A DNA stretch of 38,779 nucleotides from contig CAJUAH010000037.1 of the NCBI GenBank assembly GCA_910584375.1, positions 1 through 38,779 on the forward strand, in the 5' to 3' direction. The notes beneath the pieces are model-generated. The model saw only the letters and a list, made by a program, of their open reading frames with translations. It made no database searches and was not told the origin of the DNA. Position numbers and translations under genes: made by a program. Below, piece by piece: positions 23,908-32,970 of the stretch; within the stretch, counting starts at the first letter, position 1, and each line of letters opens with the position of its first letter. Source of the DNA: an uncultured Acetatifactor sp. (lineage in GTDB: Bacteria; Bacillota; Clostridia; Lachnospirales; Lachnospiraceae).

Positions 23908-25410
23908 GTGGCAGGAGAACAGAACAATCAGGGCAATCAGGAACAGCAGCAGGATATCGGCCAGCTGCTGAAAGTGAGAAGGGAAAAGCTGGCCAATCTT
24001 CAGCAGGCGGGCAAGGATCCTTTTCAGATCACCAGGTATGATGTAACCCATCACAGCGTGGATATCAAGAATGATTACGAACAGCTGGAGGGCAAGACCG
24101 TCCGCATCGCCGGACGTATCATGTCCAAGCGCATTATGGGCAAGGCGTCTTTTTGCAATATTCAGGATCTGCCCGGCAATATCCAGTGCTATGTGGCAAG
24201 GGACAGCATCGGCGAGGAGTCCTATGCGGACTTTAAAAAGTATGACGTGGGCGATATCGTAGGCGTGGAAGGGGAAGTGTTTACCACCAAGACGGGAGAG
24301 ATTTCGGTACATGCCGCCCAGGTGACGCTGCTGACCAAGAGCCTGCAGATCCTGCCGGAAAAATACCACGGACTGACCAACACGGATATCCGCTACCGTC
24401 AGAGATATACGGACCTGATCATGAACGCCGAGGTAAAGGATACCTTTATCAAGCGTTCCCGGATCATCAAGGAGATCCGCAATTTCCTGGACGGCAGAGG
24501 ATTTATGGAGGTGGAGACCCCCATGCTGGTGTCCAATGCGGGCGGCGCTGCGGCCCGGCCCTTTGAGACCCATTACAATGCGCTGGACGAGGACGTCAAG
24601 CTGCGCATTTCGCTGGAGCTGTACTTGAAACGCCTGATCGTGGGCGGTATGGAGAAGGTCTATGAGATCGGCAGAGTGTTCCGCAACGAGGGCGTGGATA
24701 CCCGGCACAACCCGGAGTTTACGCTGATGGAGCTGTACCAGGCATACACCGACTATGAGGGCATGATGGAGCTGACGGAGAGCATGTTCCGCTATCTGGC
24801 CCAGACCGTGTGCGGCAGCACTACGATCACTTACAACGGCATGGAGATAGATTTCGGCAAGCCCTTTGCGCGTGTTACGATGAACGACTGCATCAAGGAG
24901 TACGCGGGGGTGGATTTTGACGCGGTGGACGGCGACGAGGCCGCCAAGGCTCTGGCTGACCAGCACCATATCGAGTATGAGGCCCGCCACACCAAGGGGG
25001 ATATCATCAACCTGTTCTTTGAGGAGTACTGCGAGAAGAACCTGGTACAGCCCACCTTTGTGACGGATCATCCCCTGGCCATCTCCCCGCTGACCAAGAA
25101 AAAGCCCGACGACCCGGAGAAGGTGGAGCGTTTTGAGCTGTTCATCAACACCTGGGAGATGTGCAACGCCTATTCCGAGCTGAACGATCCCATCGACCAG
25201 CGGGAGCGTTTCGCGGCCCAGGACGCCGCTTTCGCCGCCGGGGACGAGGAGGCCAACCACACGGACGAGGACTTCCTGAACGCCCTGGAGATCGGCATGC
25301 CCCCCACCGGAGGCATCGGCTACGGCATCGACCGCCTGGTGATGCTGCTCACCGACAGCCCGGCGATCCGGGACGTGCTGCTGTTCCCGACGATGCGGAC
25401 GATCGAATAA
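23908..25410 (+). CDS. lysS: Lysyl-tRNA synthetase, class II
   Basis: Charges tRNA-Lys with lysine. The 500-residue product carries an N-terminal OB-fold anticodon-binding domain (about 60-165), then the class II core: motif 1 around MEVETPMLVSNAGGAAARPF, motif 2 with VFRNEGVDTRHNPEF (FRNE at 258-261) and motif 3 with GYGIDRLVM (Y472-R476). I chose the GTG at 23908 behind TAGGAG at 23895-23900; an upstream ATG at 23830 lies inside the leader stem-loop and would add 26 atypical residues. It probably shares transcription with greA. Confidence 0.96.
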   Translation: MAGEQNNQGNQEQQQDIGQLLKVRREKLANLQQAGKDPFQITRYDVTHHSVDIKNDYEQLEGKTVRIAGRIMSKRIMGKASFCNIQDLPGNIQCYVARDSIGEESYADFKKYDVGDIVGVEGEVFTTKTGEISVHAAQVTLLTKSLQILPEKYHGLTNTDIRYRQRYTDLIMNAEVKDTFIKRSRIIKEIRNFLDGRGFMEVETPMLVSNAGGAAARPFETHYNALDEDVKLRISLELYLKRLIVGGMEKVYEIGRVFRNEGVDTRHNPEFTLMELYQAYTDYEGMMELTESMFRYLAQTVCGSTTITYNGMEIDFGKPFARVTMNDCIKEYAGVDFDAVDGDEAAKALADQHHIEYEARHTKGDIINLFFEEYCEKNLVQPTFVTDHPLAISPLTKKKPDDPEKVERFELFINTWEMCNAYSELNDPIDQRERFAAQDAAFAAGDEEANHTDEDFLNALEIGMPPTGGIGYGIDRLVMLLTDSPAIRDVLLFPTMRTIE

Positions 25411-25473
25411 AATATATATAGGCTCCGGGATACCGTGGGACACAATATTTTGTACTGAAAATGTATGTTTTGG

Positions 25474-25502
25474 TTGTAATACGCTATATTTAGTAGTATA
25501 AT
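25474..25502 (+). promoter_or_regulatory. Probable promoter of the small-protein/HD gene pair
   Basis: TTGTAA at 25474-25479 and TATAAT at 25497-25502 with a 17-base spacer, about 75 bases before the first gene. The region is AT-rich. Confidence 0.65.
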
Positions 25503-25575
25503 GGGAGAAAGTTTTATATATAGTGTTCATATTATTAACTAAAGAATCATGCGCAAACGGCAAGGGGGAGAAAGA

Positions 25576-25956
25576 GTGTGTACATTTATTGGAATTGAGA
25601 GCGTGGCGGCAAATGCGCTTATTGAGCTGCTCGAAAAGAAAGACGAGAGGGAAGTGTCATTTGAGACTCTCGCCCGGTATGGGATGCGTGTAGTCCGTAT
25701 CTTGCAGGAGTGCTCAGATGAGGAAGTGATATTACTTCTTTCACGAAAATATCAGATCAATATGATTGAGAATTATTCTGATTTTTTTGAAGCAGATTTC
25801 TCCAGAGGGGGACAGGGGGTATTCCGGCTAAAGGGTGAAAATAAGCAGGAAACTCTGGAGGCATTGAAAAAATATTTTCGTCTGACTATGAGTATGCAGA
25901 TGCTGAATGCTTTTACATCAGAGGACGCTCTACAGGAGCTTGGCCTTTGCGCCTGA
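25576..25956 (+). CDS. Small protein of unknown function preceding HD phosphohydrolase
   Basis: A mostly helical soluble protein of 126 residues. The GTG at 25576 has GGGGGA seven bases upstream and is preferred; an ATG at 25549 would add nine residues that include the Shine-Dalgarno. It begins VCTFIGIESVAANALIELLE and has a central VILLLSRKYQINMIENYSD. I see no catalytic motif, membrane segment or DNA-binding helix. The HD-domain gene starts 39 bases later, so a regulatory or partner role for that enzyme is plausible inference. I do not recognise the family. Confidence 0.75.
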   Translation: MCTFIGIESVAANALIELLEKKDEREVSFETLARYGMRVVRILQECSDEEVILLLSRKYQINMIENYSDFFEADFSRGGQGVFRLKGENKQETLEALKKYFRLTMSMQMLNAFTSEDALQELGLCA

Positions 25957-25995
25957 AGAGTATAAACACAAAAGGGGAAAAGGGAAATATATTGG

Positions 25996-27825
25996 ATGGA
26001 AACAATAGAAAAAACAAAGAAATTTCGTGACCCGATTTACGGTTATATTGAAATCGAGGAGAATATAGTTCACGATATTATTGATACTGCTACTTTCCAG
26101 CGTTTGAGAAATGTTCGTCAAACAAGCTATGCGCCGCTCTATCCGTCTTCTTTGCACAACCGTTTTGTTCATTCCCTTGGCGTATATTATCTGGGAGGAC
26201 TTGCCTCTGACGCAATCGAACGTTCACTCAAATTTAATGCGGAAAAAGGAAAAAAGGTCTTGGGAAACTTACAAGACCTTTTTGAAGATGATTTTTTTCG
26301 GTATAAAGGGCTTTTCAAATTGGCCTGTTTGCTGCATGATGTGGGACACGCCCCGTTTTCTCATACAGGGGAGAATTTTTATCTGAGCAGCAAAAGCCAG
26401 GCCACGTTTATTTCTCAGGAAGTTTTGAAGAGAAAACAAGAAGAGATGAAAGCTAAGATTAAGCGGGAGCCAGATATTGAGAAAAAGAAAAGGATATCTA
26501 AAGAACTTGAAGAGACAGAGAAATATAGTATCTATAAGCATTTGACATACTTGACAGCAGATCCGGTTTTTGAAAAACCGTCTGCCCAGGATGCTGCCGC
26601 CCATGAAATTATGAGCTGTATTGTTGCTCTGGAGACATTTGGACAGGATGAAAGATATTTTAAGAACGATGGAGAACGCTCATTTTTTGCGAGATGCATT
26701 ACGGGACTTCAATATGAGGAGGCCATAGAAGTAAAGAAGGAGAAATATTTGAATTTGAAGCGGGAACAGCAAAATTCTGTTTACCAGAAGATGCTGTTGA
26801 ACTGTCTGATACAGTTGTTGCATTCCTCTGTTATTGATGTAGACCGGCTCGACTATATTATACGTGACGCAAGTACTATGGGGTATCAGAGCGTTTCGGT
26901 GGATTACAGACGGCTCTTATCCGGGTTGGAGGTAGTGCTGACAGACGACTTTAACTTTACGGTTGGATTTCATAAAAACGCGATAAGTGTTATTGAGAAT
27001 GCTGTCTATGCCCATGACAACGAGAAAAAGTGGATTCAGAGCCATCCGGCTATTATTTATGACAGCTTTTTGGTGCAGCAGGCAATTATATATATTGAAA
27101 ATCAGATCAGGAAAGATTATCCGAAAGCTGTGGCAACGCTATTTAGCTATGACTCTCTGACGGATGAAGGTATACGCATGACTGCGGCAAAAAGAAACGA
27201 TATACATATTCGTTATCTGGGGGATGCGGATATAATTTATTTGATGAAGAATGTATATAGCAGCCCATATGCCGAGGAATATTTTAATCGAAATACACGC
27301 CGTTTACCGGTCTGGAAATCTGAGACAGAGTTTAGAAATTTGTTTAATAAGGACGAGAGGGAAACACTGATAAACGCATTTGAAATAATAATGACCAATA
27401 TTTCAGGATGCATTGACGACAGTTTTGAAATAACAGAAGATGAAACGCCTGGAAATATTTGCAATGACATAGAGTCTTCAAAACAGGCTGATATTCCTGC
27501 CCGGGTAGAGGCGTTTCAAAAGAAACTGGAGTATGTGGAAAGCTTATTGGCGCTCTGTGATAAATATGGAATAAAAAACGTCATGTTACTTTCAAAAGCG
27601 TTTTTCAAGAGCAATTTTTCTAAAACAACAGTAAACAAGCTCCCCATACTGTTTCCGGACAGCGACAGGCGGAGCAAACTGGAGGATGTTTCTTCTACGC
27701 TGAAAAGTGAACAGACAGGTAATGAAAAATTGATATATTTGTTTTATCGTCCTGCTAAAAACAGGGAGAAAATAAATGTATCTGAATTTTCTAAAGAATT
27801 GTTGGAGCGTTTTAGGAAAAATTGA
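25996..27825 (+). CDS. HD-domain phosphohydrolase (dNTPase-like)
   Basis: A 609-residue protein of the COG1078/dGTPase-like HD superfamily. Metal ligands fit the motif: H59 in RFVHSLG, H114-D115 in LLHDVGHAPFSH (H118 also conserved) and D281 in VIDVDRLDYIIRDA. A highly charged helical insert (about 135-185) separates the HD motif from the rest, and a C-terminal region of about 250 residues has no motif I know. Relatives hydrolyse dNTPs or other nucleotides; SAMHD1-like dNTP depletion is a known antiviral strategy. The ATG at 25996 follows AAAGGGGAAAAGGG. Codons are AT-rich compared with lysS and the CpXC gene, suggesting acquisition together with the preceding small gene. Confidence 0.85.
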   Translation: METIEKTKKFRDPIYGYIEIEENIVHDIIDTATFQRLRNVRQTSYAPLYPSSLHNRFVHSLGVYYLGGLASDAIERSLKFNAEKGKKVLGNLQDLFEDDFFRYKGLFKLACLLHDVGHAPFSHTGENFYLSSKSQATFISQEVLKRKQEEMKAKIKREPDIEKKKRISKELEETEKYSIYKHLTYLTADPVFEKPSAQDAAAHEIMSCIVALETFGQDERYFKNDGERSFFARCITGLQYEEAIEVKKEKYLNLKREQQNSVYQKMLLNCLIQLLHSSVIDVDRLDYIIRDASTMGYQSVSVDYRRLLSGLEVVLTDDFNFTVGFHKNAISVIENAVYAHDNEKKWIQSHPAIIYDSFLVQQAIIYIENQIRKDYPKAVATLFSYDSLTDEGIRMTAAKRNDIHIRYLGDADIIYLMKNVYSSPYAEEYFNRNTRRLPVWKSETEFRNLFNKDERETLINAFEIIMTNISGCIDDSFEITEDETPGNICNDIESSKQADIPARVEAFQKKLEYVESLLALCDKYGIKNVMLLSKAFFKSNFSKTTVNKLPILFPDSDRRSKLEDVSSTLKSEQTGNEKLIYLFYRPAKNREKINVSEFSKELLERFRKN

Positions 27826-27870
27826 CTGTAAGATCACAGCAGCTATATAGAAGACCAGGAGGTGTACCCA

Positions 27871-28620
27871 TTGAACAACATTCACACAACCAAAACGACC
27901 GTTAAATGCCAGCGCTGCGGCAACATTTATCCTATTCGGAAGATCGACTGCTTTGATATCGGCGACTGGCCGGAGGGCAGGGAGGCGCTGCAGGACGGCG
28001 CCTTTTTTCATCCCAGGTGTCCCCAGTGCGGGACGGTATCGGAGATCTCCTATCCCAGCCGCTATATCGACAGGGAGCTGGGCGTCGCGGCCGTGCTGGT
28101 TCCGGGCATAGAGGGGCAGGATATGGACGCGCTGTTGGAGTCCATGAACGGCAACCTGGAAGGGCTAAAGCTGTCCGGCATGGAGCACAGGGCGGTGGGG
28201 AATTTTTACGCCATGGCGGAGCTGCTGCGCATCCACAGGCACGGGCTGAACGACAGGGCCGTGCAGCTGCTGAAACCCTTTATGATCGGTTTCCTGCAAT
28301 CTCAGGGCTATGAGGTGTGGAACGGTTTTTTCACCGGGATTCTGCATCCGGAAACCGCGGAGAGACGGGAGAGCATCGTGTACTTCGCCCCGTCGGATAA
28401 CGAGGCGGCGGCCTACGGGGAGGACGTCTATCAGTTTGATATCTATCTGACGGACGGGCAGATCGCACACCAGGGGATCAATGCCACCGCCTATCAGATG
28501 GTCATGGATACGCTGCGGTGCAAAGGGCTGGCGGAGGACGACGGGCGGTTCCATCTCTACGACCTGTCCTGGGCCATCGCTTTTCACAACAGCATGAGGC
28601 AGGAAGGAGGAGAGGAGTAG
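27871..28620 (+). CDS. CpXC-domain zinc-ribbon protein
   Basis: A 249-residue protein whose N-terminus has two CxxCG knuckles: KCQRCG with C13 and C16, and RCPQCG with C50 and C53. This is the CpXC zinc-ribbon pattern. The rest is an alpha/beta region with many acidic residues. I chose the TTG at 27871 because AGGAGGTG ends seven bases before it. The stop is followed immediately by the ATG of the TPR gene, so the two are translationally linked. CpXC function is unknown. Confidence 0.78.
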   Translation: MNNIHTTKTTVKCQRCGNIYPIRKIDCFDIGDWPEGREALQDGAFFHPRCPQCGTVSEISYPSRYIDRELGVAAVLVPGIEGQDMDALLESMNGNLEGLKLSGMEHRAVGNFYAMAELLRIHRHGLNDRAVQLLKPFMIGFLQSQGYEVWNGFFTGILHPETAERRESIVYFAPSDNEAAAYGEDVYQFDIYLTDGQIAHQGINATAYQMVMDTLRCKGLAEDDGRFHLYDLSWAIAFHNSMRQEGGEE

Positions 28621-30171
28621 ATGGGATTGGATACAGTGAGAGAGGCGGAACGGCTTTACAATACGGGAAATGTGCAGGAGGCCCTGCAATATTATGCCTC
28701 CGCCCTGTGGCGGGGCGAGGAACAGAGTCCGGAACTGCTGCCTGTGTGGCTGGGCGATCCGGGTCTGACGGAAAAAGCGGGGGAGCGGGCGGTCTGCGCC
28801 TTTATCGCCTGTCTGCTGCTGGTCATCGACCGATATGAGGAGCCGCGGCGCAGGGAACTGTGGGCGCTCTGCCACCGTGTCCTGGACGGTATACCCCAGG
28901 GCGAGGCCCGGCAGGATACCACGGACAGATATGTGGTGGAGTGCAATCTATGCCGCCATGAAAAGAACCATGAAAAGGCTCTGGAGGTCATTATGAAGGG
29001 ACTGTCCCAGGGAGCTACCGCCTCCAGGTATACTTTCGCGGGACTGACCTGCCTGGATCTGGAAAAAGAGGAGGAGGCGGAACAGTATATTGCCATGGGA
29101 CACCAGGCGAACCCGGAGGACGCCTCCGCCTACAACGATATGGGAGATTATTACCTGATCCGGCGGAGATGGAAAAAAGCGGGGGAATGCTATTACAAAG
29201 TGCTGGAGGCGGGAGACGGCAACGACTGCTCCTGGGCGGAACCCTCCTGGCTGTTCTGCCGCTTTATGGAGGGCGGGGATCCTTATGAGCTGGAACGTCT
29301 GGCGCTGTGCGCCGCCGGGGACGCCAGCAACGACCGGGCCCGGTGGCTCTGCCAGATAGCGGCTTTTGAGCGGAAGATTCCCAATGTGGATTACCTGGAA
29401 TACAGCACGGAGAGCATCATAAACGCCGTGCGCAGCGTGCGGCAAAGTGGCAATATGTCGGGGGTCGTCAGCTGCGGCACCTCCTGCCAGGAGTCCGCGA
29501 GCAGCATCAACGCGGTTCGCCTGGGGCTGGAACAGATCTACGGGAAAGAGGCCTCTTTTGTCCTGTCCTCCGCCAAGGCCCAGAATCCGCCGTTGGATCA
29601 GACTCTGGATCAGGAGGGGATCGCGCTGTGGACATTCCGGGATATCAACACGCCGCTCCCGGCGGTGGATGAGCCCTCCGAGTATGTGAGCGGTCTGGTG
29701 GGAGAGCTGGCGGAGACGGAATTCTCCCTTCCGGCCTGGTATGAGGCTGCCGAAAAATATGCCGCGCAGATTTCACCGGAGTACAGGGACGACCTCTACG
29801 GCGTGATGGTCTATCCCCCGAAACAGAAAGGAGACGGGATATGTGCCGAAGACTGGCTACTTAATGTGCAGTTTGCCGCAGTGTGCATCCTGGCCCGCAT
29901 ATCCCTGCATGAGCTGGACAGGATCTGCAAGGGGCAGCTGGACTGGCCCATCATTCCCGCTTTTACCCTTGCGGCCTGGCTGGCCTCCCGGGACGCCTCC
30001 CGCCTGCCCTGGGCGGAGAATCTGCTGGGCACGGTGCAGGGACGCATTTCCACGGAGAACTACTGCTTTTTTGAGTACGCCTTTGCCTGCGCGGCCAGTC
30101 TGCTGCCGGGCAGGGATGCGGAGTATTATACGGACATGTGGCGGTGGCGGCAGAGACTGAAGGAAGGCTGA
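28621..30171 (+). CDS. TPR-repeat protein of unknown function
   Basis: A 516-residue soluble protein. Helical hairpins of TPR type are visible at about 1-30 (VREAERLYNTGNVQEALQYY), 110-135 (KNHEKALEVIMKGLSQG) and 140-200 (LEKEEEAEQYIAMGHQANPE, DMGDYYLIRRRWKKAGECYY). The C-terminal half (about 270-516) is a separate globular region with no motif I know, including VSCGTSCQES. TPRs mediate protein contacts. It starts on the base after the CpXC stop, so the two proteins probably work together. Confidence 0.75.
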   Translation: MGLDTVREAERLYNTGNVQEALQYYASALWRGEEQSPELLPVWLGDPGLTEKAGERAVCAFIACLLLVIDRYEEPRRRELWALCHRVLDGIPQGEARQDTTDRYVVECNLCRHEKNHEKALEVIMKGLSQGATASRYTFAGLTCLDLEKEEEAEQYIAMGHQANPEDASAYNDMGDYYLIRRRWKKAGECYYKVLEAGDGNDCSWAEPSWLFCRFMEGGDPYELERLALCAAGDASNDRARWLCQIAAFERKIPNVDYLEYSTESIINAVRSVRQSGNMSGVVSCGTSCQESASSINAVRLGLEQIYGKEASFVLSSAKAQNPPLDQTLDQEGIALWTFRDINTPLPAVDEPSEYVSGLVGELAETEFSLPAWYEAAEKYAAQISPEYRDDLYGVMVYPPKQKGDGICAEDWLLNVQFAAVCILARISLHELDRICKGQLDWPIIPAFTLAAWLASRDASRLPWAENLLGTVQGRISTENYCFFEYAFACAASLLPGRDAEYYTDMWRWRQRLKEG

Positions 30172-30203
30172 TCTTCCAGATAGAGCAGCGCTCAAAAAAC
30201 ATC

Positions 30204-30232
30204 TTGACAAAAGCATGCGGAAACCCTATGGT
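30204..30232 (+). promoter_or_regulatory. Sigma-A promoter upstream of the winged-helix-like gene
   Basis: TTGACA at 30204-30209 and TATGGT at 30227-30232 with a 17-base spacer, 47 bases before the TTG start. It would open a second transcript inside the CpXC-TPR cluster. Confidence 0.6.
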
Positions 30233-30279
30233 GAAAATGAAAGGGCCAAAGCGAAATATACGATGAAGGAGAAAGAAAG

Positions 30280-30759
30280 TTGGAGACGATCAGCAAACGG
30301 TTGAAGAGCACACTGCAAAAAGAGATGGAGATAGATAAGATATACAAAAATGAAGAGATCCGCAGGCTTATTTTTGAGAAAACCGGGATGCGCTATGGGG
30401 CGGACTATATGGAGACGCACTTTACGGGCTGTCTCTGCGCCCTGCGCAAAAGCGGCGATATCGTGCAGGTGCAGAGGGGAGAATATAAAAGAGTGGATTC
30501 GGAATCCGCGGCTCGGCGCGGGGAGCAGGCAAGGCGCGGGGAACCGGAAACGGGACAGCCGGTTATAGACAGGACCATGACCCTGGCCCAGGTCAAGCGG
30601 GAGGTCCTACAGTCTCTGCGGCGGGAAAATGCCTATCTGAACGCTGTGGCGCAGAATATCACGCTCTCCTTCGATATGCCGGAGGGGGATATCCAGTATA
30701 TGCTAAAGCTCAAGGAACTGATCAGAAAGCTGGAAGAGTTTGAACGGATGATGATGTGA
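30280..30759 (+). CDS. Small protein, possible winged-helix domain plus coiled coil
   Basis: A 159-residue protein from a TTG at 30280 with AAGGAG eight bases upstream. Residues about 15-70 (KIYKNEEIRRLIFEKTGMRY, then LCALRKSGDIVQVQRGEYKR) read like a small winged helix: three helices followed by a beta wing. A variable, charged linker with repeated ARRGE follows, and a C-terminal amphipathic helix pair (about 100-159) suggests oligomerisation. There are no catalytic motifs. I do not recognise a named family. Confidence 0.65.
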   Translation: METISKRLKSTLQKEMEIDKIYKNEEIRRLIFEKTGMRYGADYMETHFTGCLCALRKSGDIVQVQRGEYKRVDSESAARRGEQARRGEPETGQPVIDRTMTLAQVKREVLQSLRRENAYLNAVAQNITLSFDMPEGDIQYMLKLKELIRKLEEFERMMM

Positions 30760-30882
30760 TTCGGTCCTGTCGGGCAATGCCTGTTATCAGCTATATGGCG
30801 GCAGGACATGGAGAATATGGACGGATGCCGCTCTATGGCCCGGCTGTTTTATCTGCATTATGAGAAAAGGAGAGGGTGTAAA

Positions 30883-32589
30883 ATGGGAAAATTCAGTCAG
30901 GATATCAGTGGGATGCCGTACCGGGAAGATCTTGGCGTGTATGATGAATATGGCGATTTCTGCCCGTATCCCTCCAGGGAGACTCTGGGGTTATTTATGG
31001 AGGACGCCATGAACCGTGAGGCGGGCAAGGTTGCGCCAGATACTGCCGGAGCGGATTATTTTTTCATGAAAGGCTTTTTGAACGAGCCGATGGAGGAGGA
31101 TTTCGCCTATATAGAGAAGGATTTTTTGCGGCATTGCTCCGACAAGATGGGGGAGTACTACAATGCGGCTCGGTATGGCGGCGATATGACCTACGACAGT
31201 TCCCCGGAGGAATCCGTGCATATCAAGATCCTGGCCATGATCTTTAACGGCGCGAAACAGGGGGATCCCTACTGCCGCGAGTTGATCAGGAATCTGTATA
31301 AGACTTATCATAAAAAAGAATATAATCAGTTAAAGAGGTTTAAGACGATAGACGTTCAGGAGATATTTTCCCTGACGGAATGTGAGGATGGCGGATGCGA
31401 ATACGAGGATATAGGCCGCGTCATTGGCATGTGCAGCTTTATGGGTATACAGCCGGCGGACGAGTGTTCGCTGATATATCTGATGCTCAATAAGCAGAGG
31501 GACATATGGGAGGCGGAGGATCAGGAGCTGATGGAATTTGAAGGGTTCCGGGAGGGGCTGCTGGAAGAGTGCCTGTTGACCGTGGAAGCCTGGCGGGATG
31601 CGGAGAAGGGAAATAAGCGCAATTTCATACCCTACAAGAAATACCTGGCGGATGGGAATTTTGTGAAGGCGTGTTTTCGGCTGCACGGATATCCGGGGGA
31701 CTATGCCTACAGCTGCAGATATGTGGATGCCGAGGCCCGGATGGATCTGGCCAAGACGCTGGCAATTCTGAAAACCATCTATCCCGAAAGGGAGTTTGGC
31801 TATGAGGAGGTACAGACTTTTGGGCACATCTATGTGTTGATCGATTGTATGACCCAGGCAAGCCGCAGCTTTGACACGCAGATCGGACGGCTGATAGGCG
31901 TGGACGATCCATTGGATGAGGAGAGAAAGCCGCTGTTTAAGCCGGAAAGCATTACAATCTCCGAAAAAAAGGAACCGGAAAAAGAGGTAAGGCAGGAGCC
32001 TGTCAATGTGGCTCCGGTCAGCATGGGGAAAGCGGAGGCGCAGGACTACCTGGCCGAGATCGCGCAGCTGCGGAAAAAGCTGCATGAGAAGGAGCAGGAG
32101 AACAGGTATCTGCGGGAAATCAACCGAAACGCAAAGAGCGCGGAAAAGGACGCCCGGGAACTGATCAATAAGCTGCAGAGCGACCGGGAGGAGCTGACCG
32201 CCCTGCGGGAGTACGCGTACAGATCAGCGTCGGAACCGGCGCCGATAGCGGAGATCGGCATGGAGGAAATGCAGGCGGCCGTGGCGGGTAGGGCGGTGGT
32301 CATCATAGGCGGCCATGTGAACTGGCTGCAAAAGCTGAAAAAGCTGTTCCCGGACTGGCTCTTTATCCATCCGGATACCTACAGAACCGTGGACGGCAAG
32401 GTGCTGGAGAACAAGGAGCGGGTGTACTTTTTCACGGATTACCTGAGTCATGTGTCCTATGTGAAATTCATCGCCGTACTGCGGGAGAAGGGAGTACCGT
32501 TCGGGTATCTGGGGAGAATCCACGTGGAGAGCGTGGTGCGGAGAGTCTATGAGGACCTGGTGACACCGGGGAAAGGACAGGCAGATTAG
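30883..32589 (+). CDS. Coiled-coil protein with C-terminal DUF2325-like domain
   Basis: A 568-residue protein. The first ~370 residues are an uncharacterised helical region. A coiled coil covers about 385-450 (AQLRKKLHEKEQENRYLREI and onward). The last ~95 residues resemble DUF2325: VVIIGGHVNW with GGH at 476-478, then FFTDYLSHVSYVKF with DYLSH at 519-523. DUF2325 has no proven activity. The ATG at 30883 is preferred because AAAAGGAGAGGG lies just upstream; an upstream ATG at 30808 has no such signal. The GTG of the next gene lies 13 bases after its stop. Confidence 0.7.
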   Translation: MGKFSQDISGMPYREDLGVYDEYGDFCPYPSRETLGLFMEDAMNREAGKVAPDTAGADYFFMKGFLNEPMEEDFAYIEKDFLRHCSDKMGEYYNAARYGGDMTYDSSPEESVHIKILAMIFNGAKQGDPYCRELIRNLYKTYHKKEYNQLKRFKTIDVQEIFSLTECEDGGCEYEDIGRVIGMCSFMGIQPADECSLIYLMLNKQRDIWEAEDQELMEFEGFREGLLEECLLTVEAWRDAEKGNKRNFIPYKKYLADGNFVKACFRLHGYPGDYAYSCRYVDAEARMDLAKTLAILKTIYPEREFGYEEVQTFGHIYVLIDCMTQASRSFDTQIGRLIGVDDPLDEERKPLFKPESITISEKKEPEKEVRQEPVNVAPVSMGKAEAQDYLAEIAQLRKKLHEKEQENRYLREINRNAKSAEKDARELINKLQSDREELTALREYAYRSASEPAPIAEIGMEEMQAAVAGRAVVIIGGHVNWLQKLKKLFPDWLFIHPDTYRTVDGKVLENKERVYFFTDYLSHVSYVKFIAVLREKGVPFGYLGRIHVESVVRRVYEDLVTPGKGQAD

Positions 32590-32602
32590 GAGGAGACGGA
32601 CT

Positions 32603-32941
32603 GTGAGCAGAGTACAGGGCGTCAATGAGCGGGACTGGAAATTATTCAGGAGTAAACTGCCCGATTGGCAGGAAAATTATATGGATAAGCTGAACCATGA
32701 ATATATGGAGATTCTTAACGGGGATGGCAACCCCTCCGACAGGTTCTGGGCGCTGGAGGAGAGGATCAGGAAAGACAAGAGGGATACCGGGGTTGTCGTG
32801 AGGGGAGCGAGCCGGTCTAATATGCTGGAAAATATACTGGCTCTGATCAGGGAAGGGGCCATCGGGGTTGAGGATCTGGCGGAATTCAGCGAGGAATTGC
32901 GGGAGACGGTGAAAATGTTTGTGGAGAGAAATGGGGTGTGA
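32603..32941 (+). CDS. Small conserved protein of unknown function
   Basis: A 112-residue helical, charged protein from a GTG at 32603 with AGGAGGAGA about eight bases upstream. It starts MSRVQGVNERDWKLFRSK and has a C-terminal helical hairpin (GVEDLAEFSEELRETVKM). There are no membrane segments, so names implying transport would be unfounded. It follows the DUF2325-like gene by 13 bases and is probably cotranscribed. Confidence 0.72.
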   Translation: MSRVQGVNERDWKLFRSKLPDWQENYMDKLNHEYMEILNGDGNPSDRFWALEERIRKDKRDTGVVVRGASRSNMLENILALIREGAIGVEDLAEFSEELRETVKMFVERNGV

Positions 32942-32970
32942 ATAGCGGAATGCGTGGATAACGTGATGCT

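Noticed and set aside
24831..25421. Alternative frames inside lysS
   Set aside because: They overlap conserved class II synthetase motifs read in the main frame.
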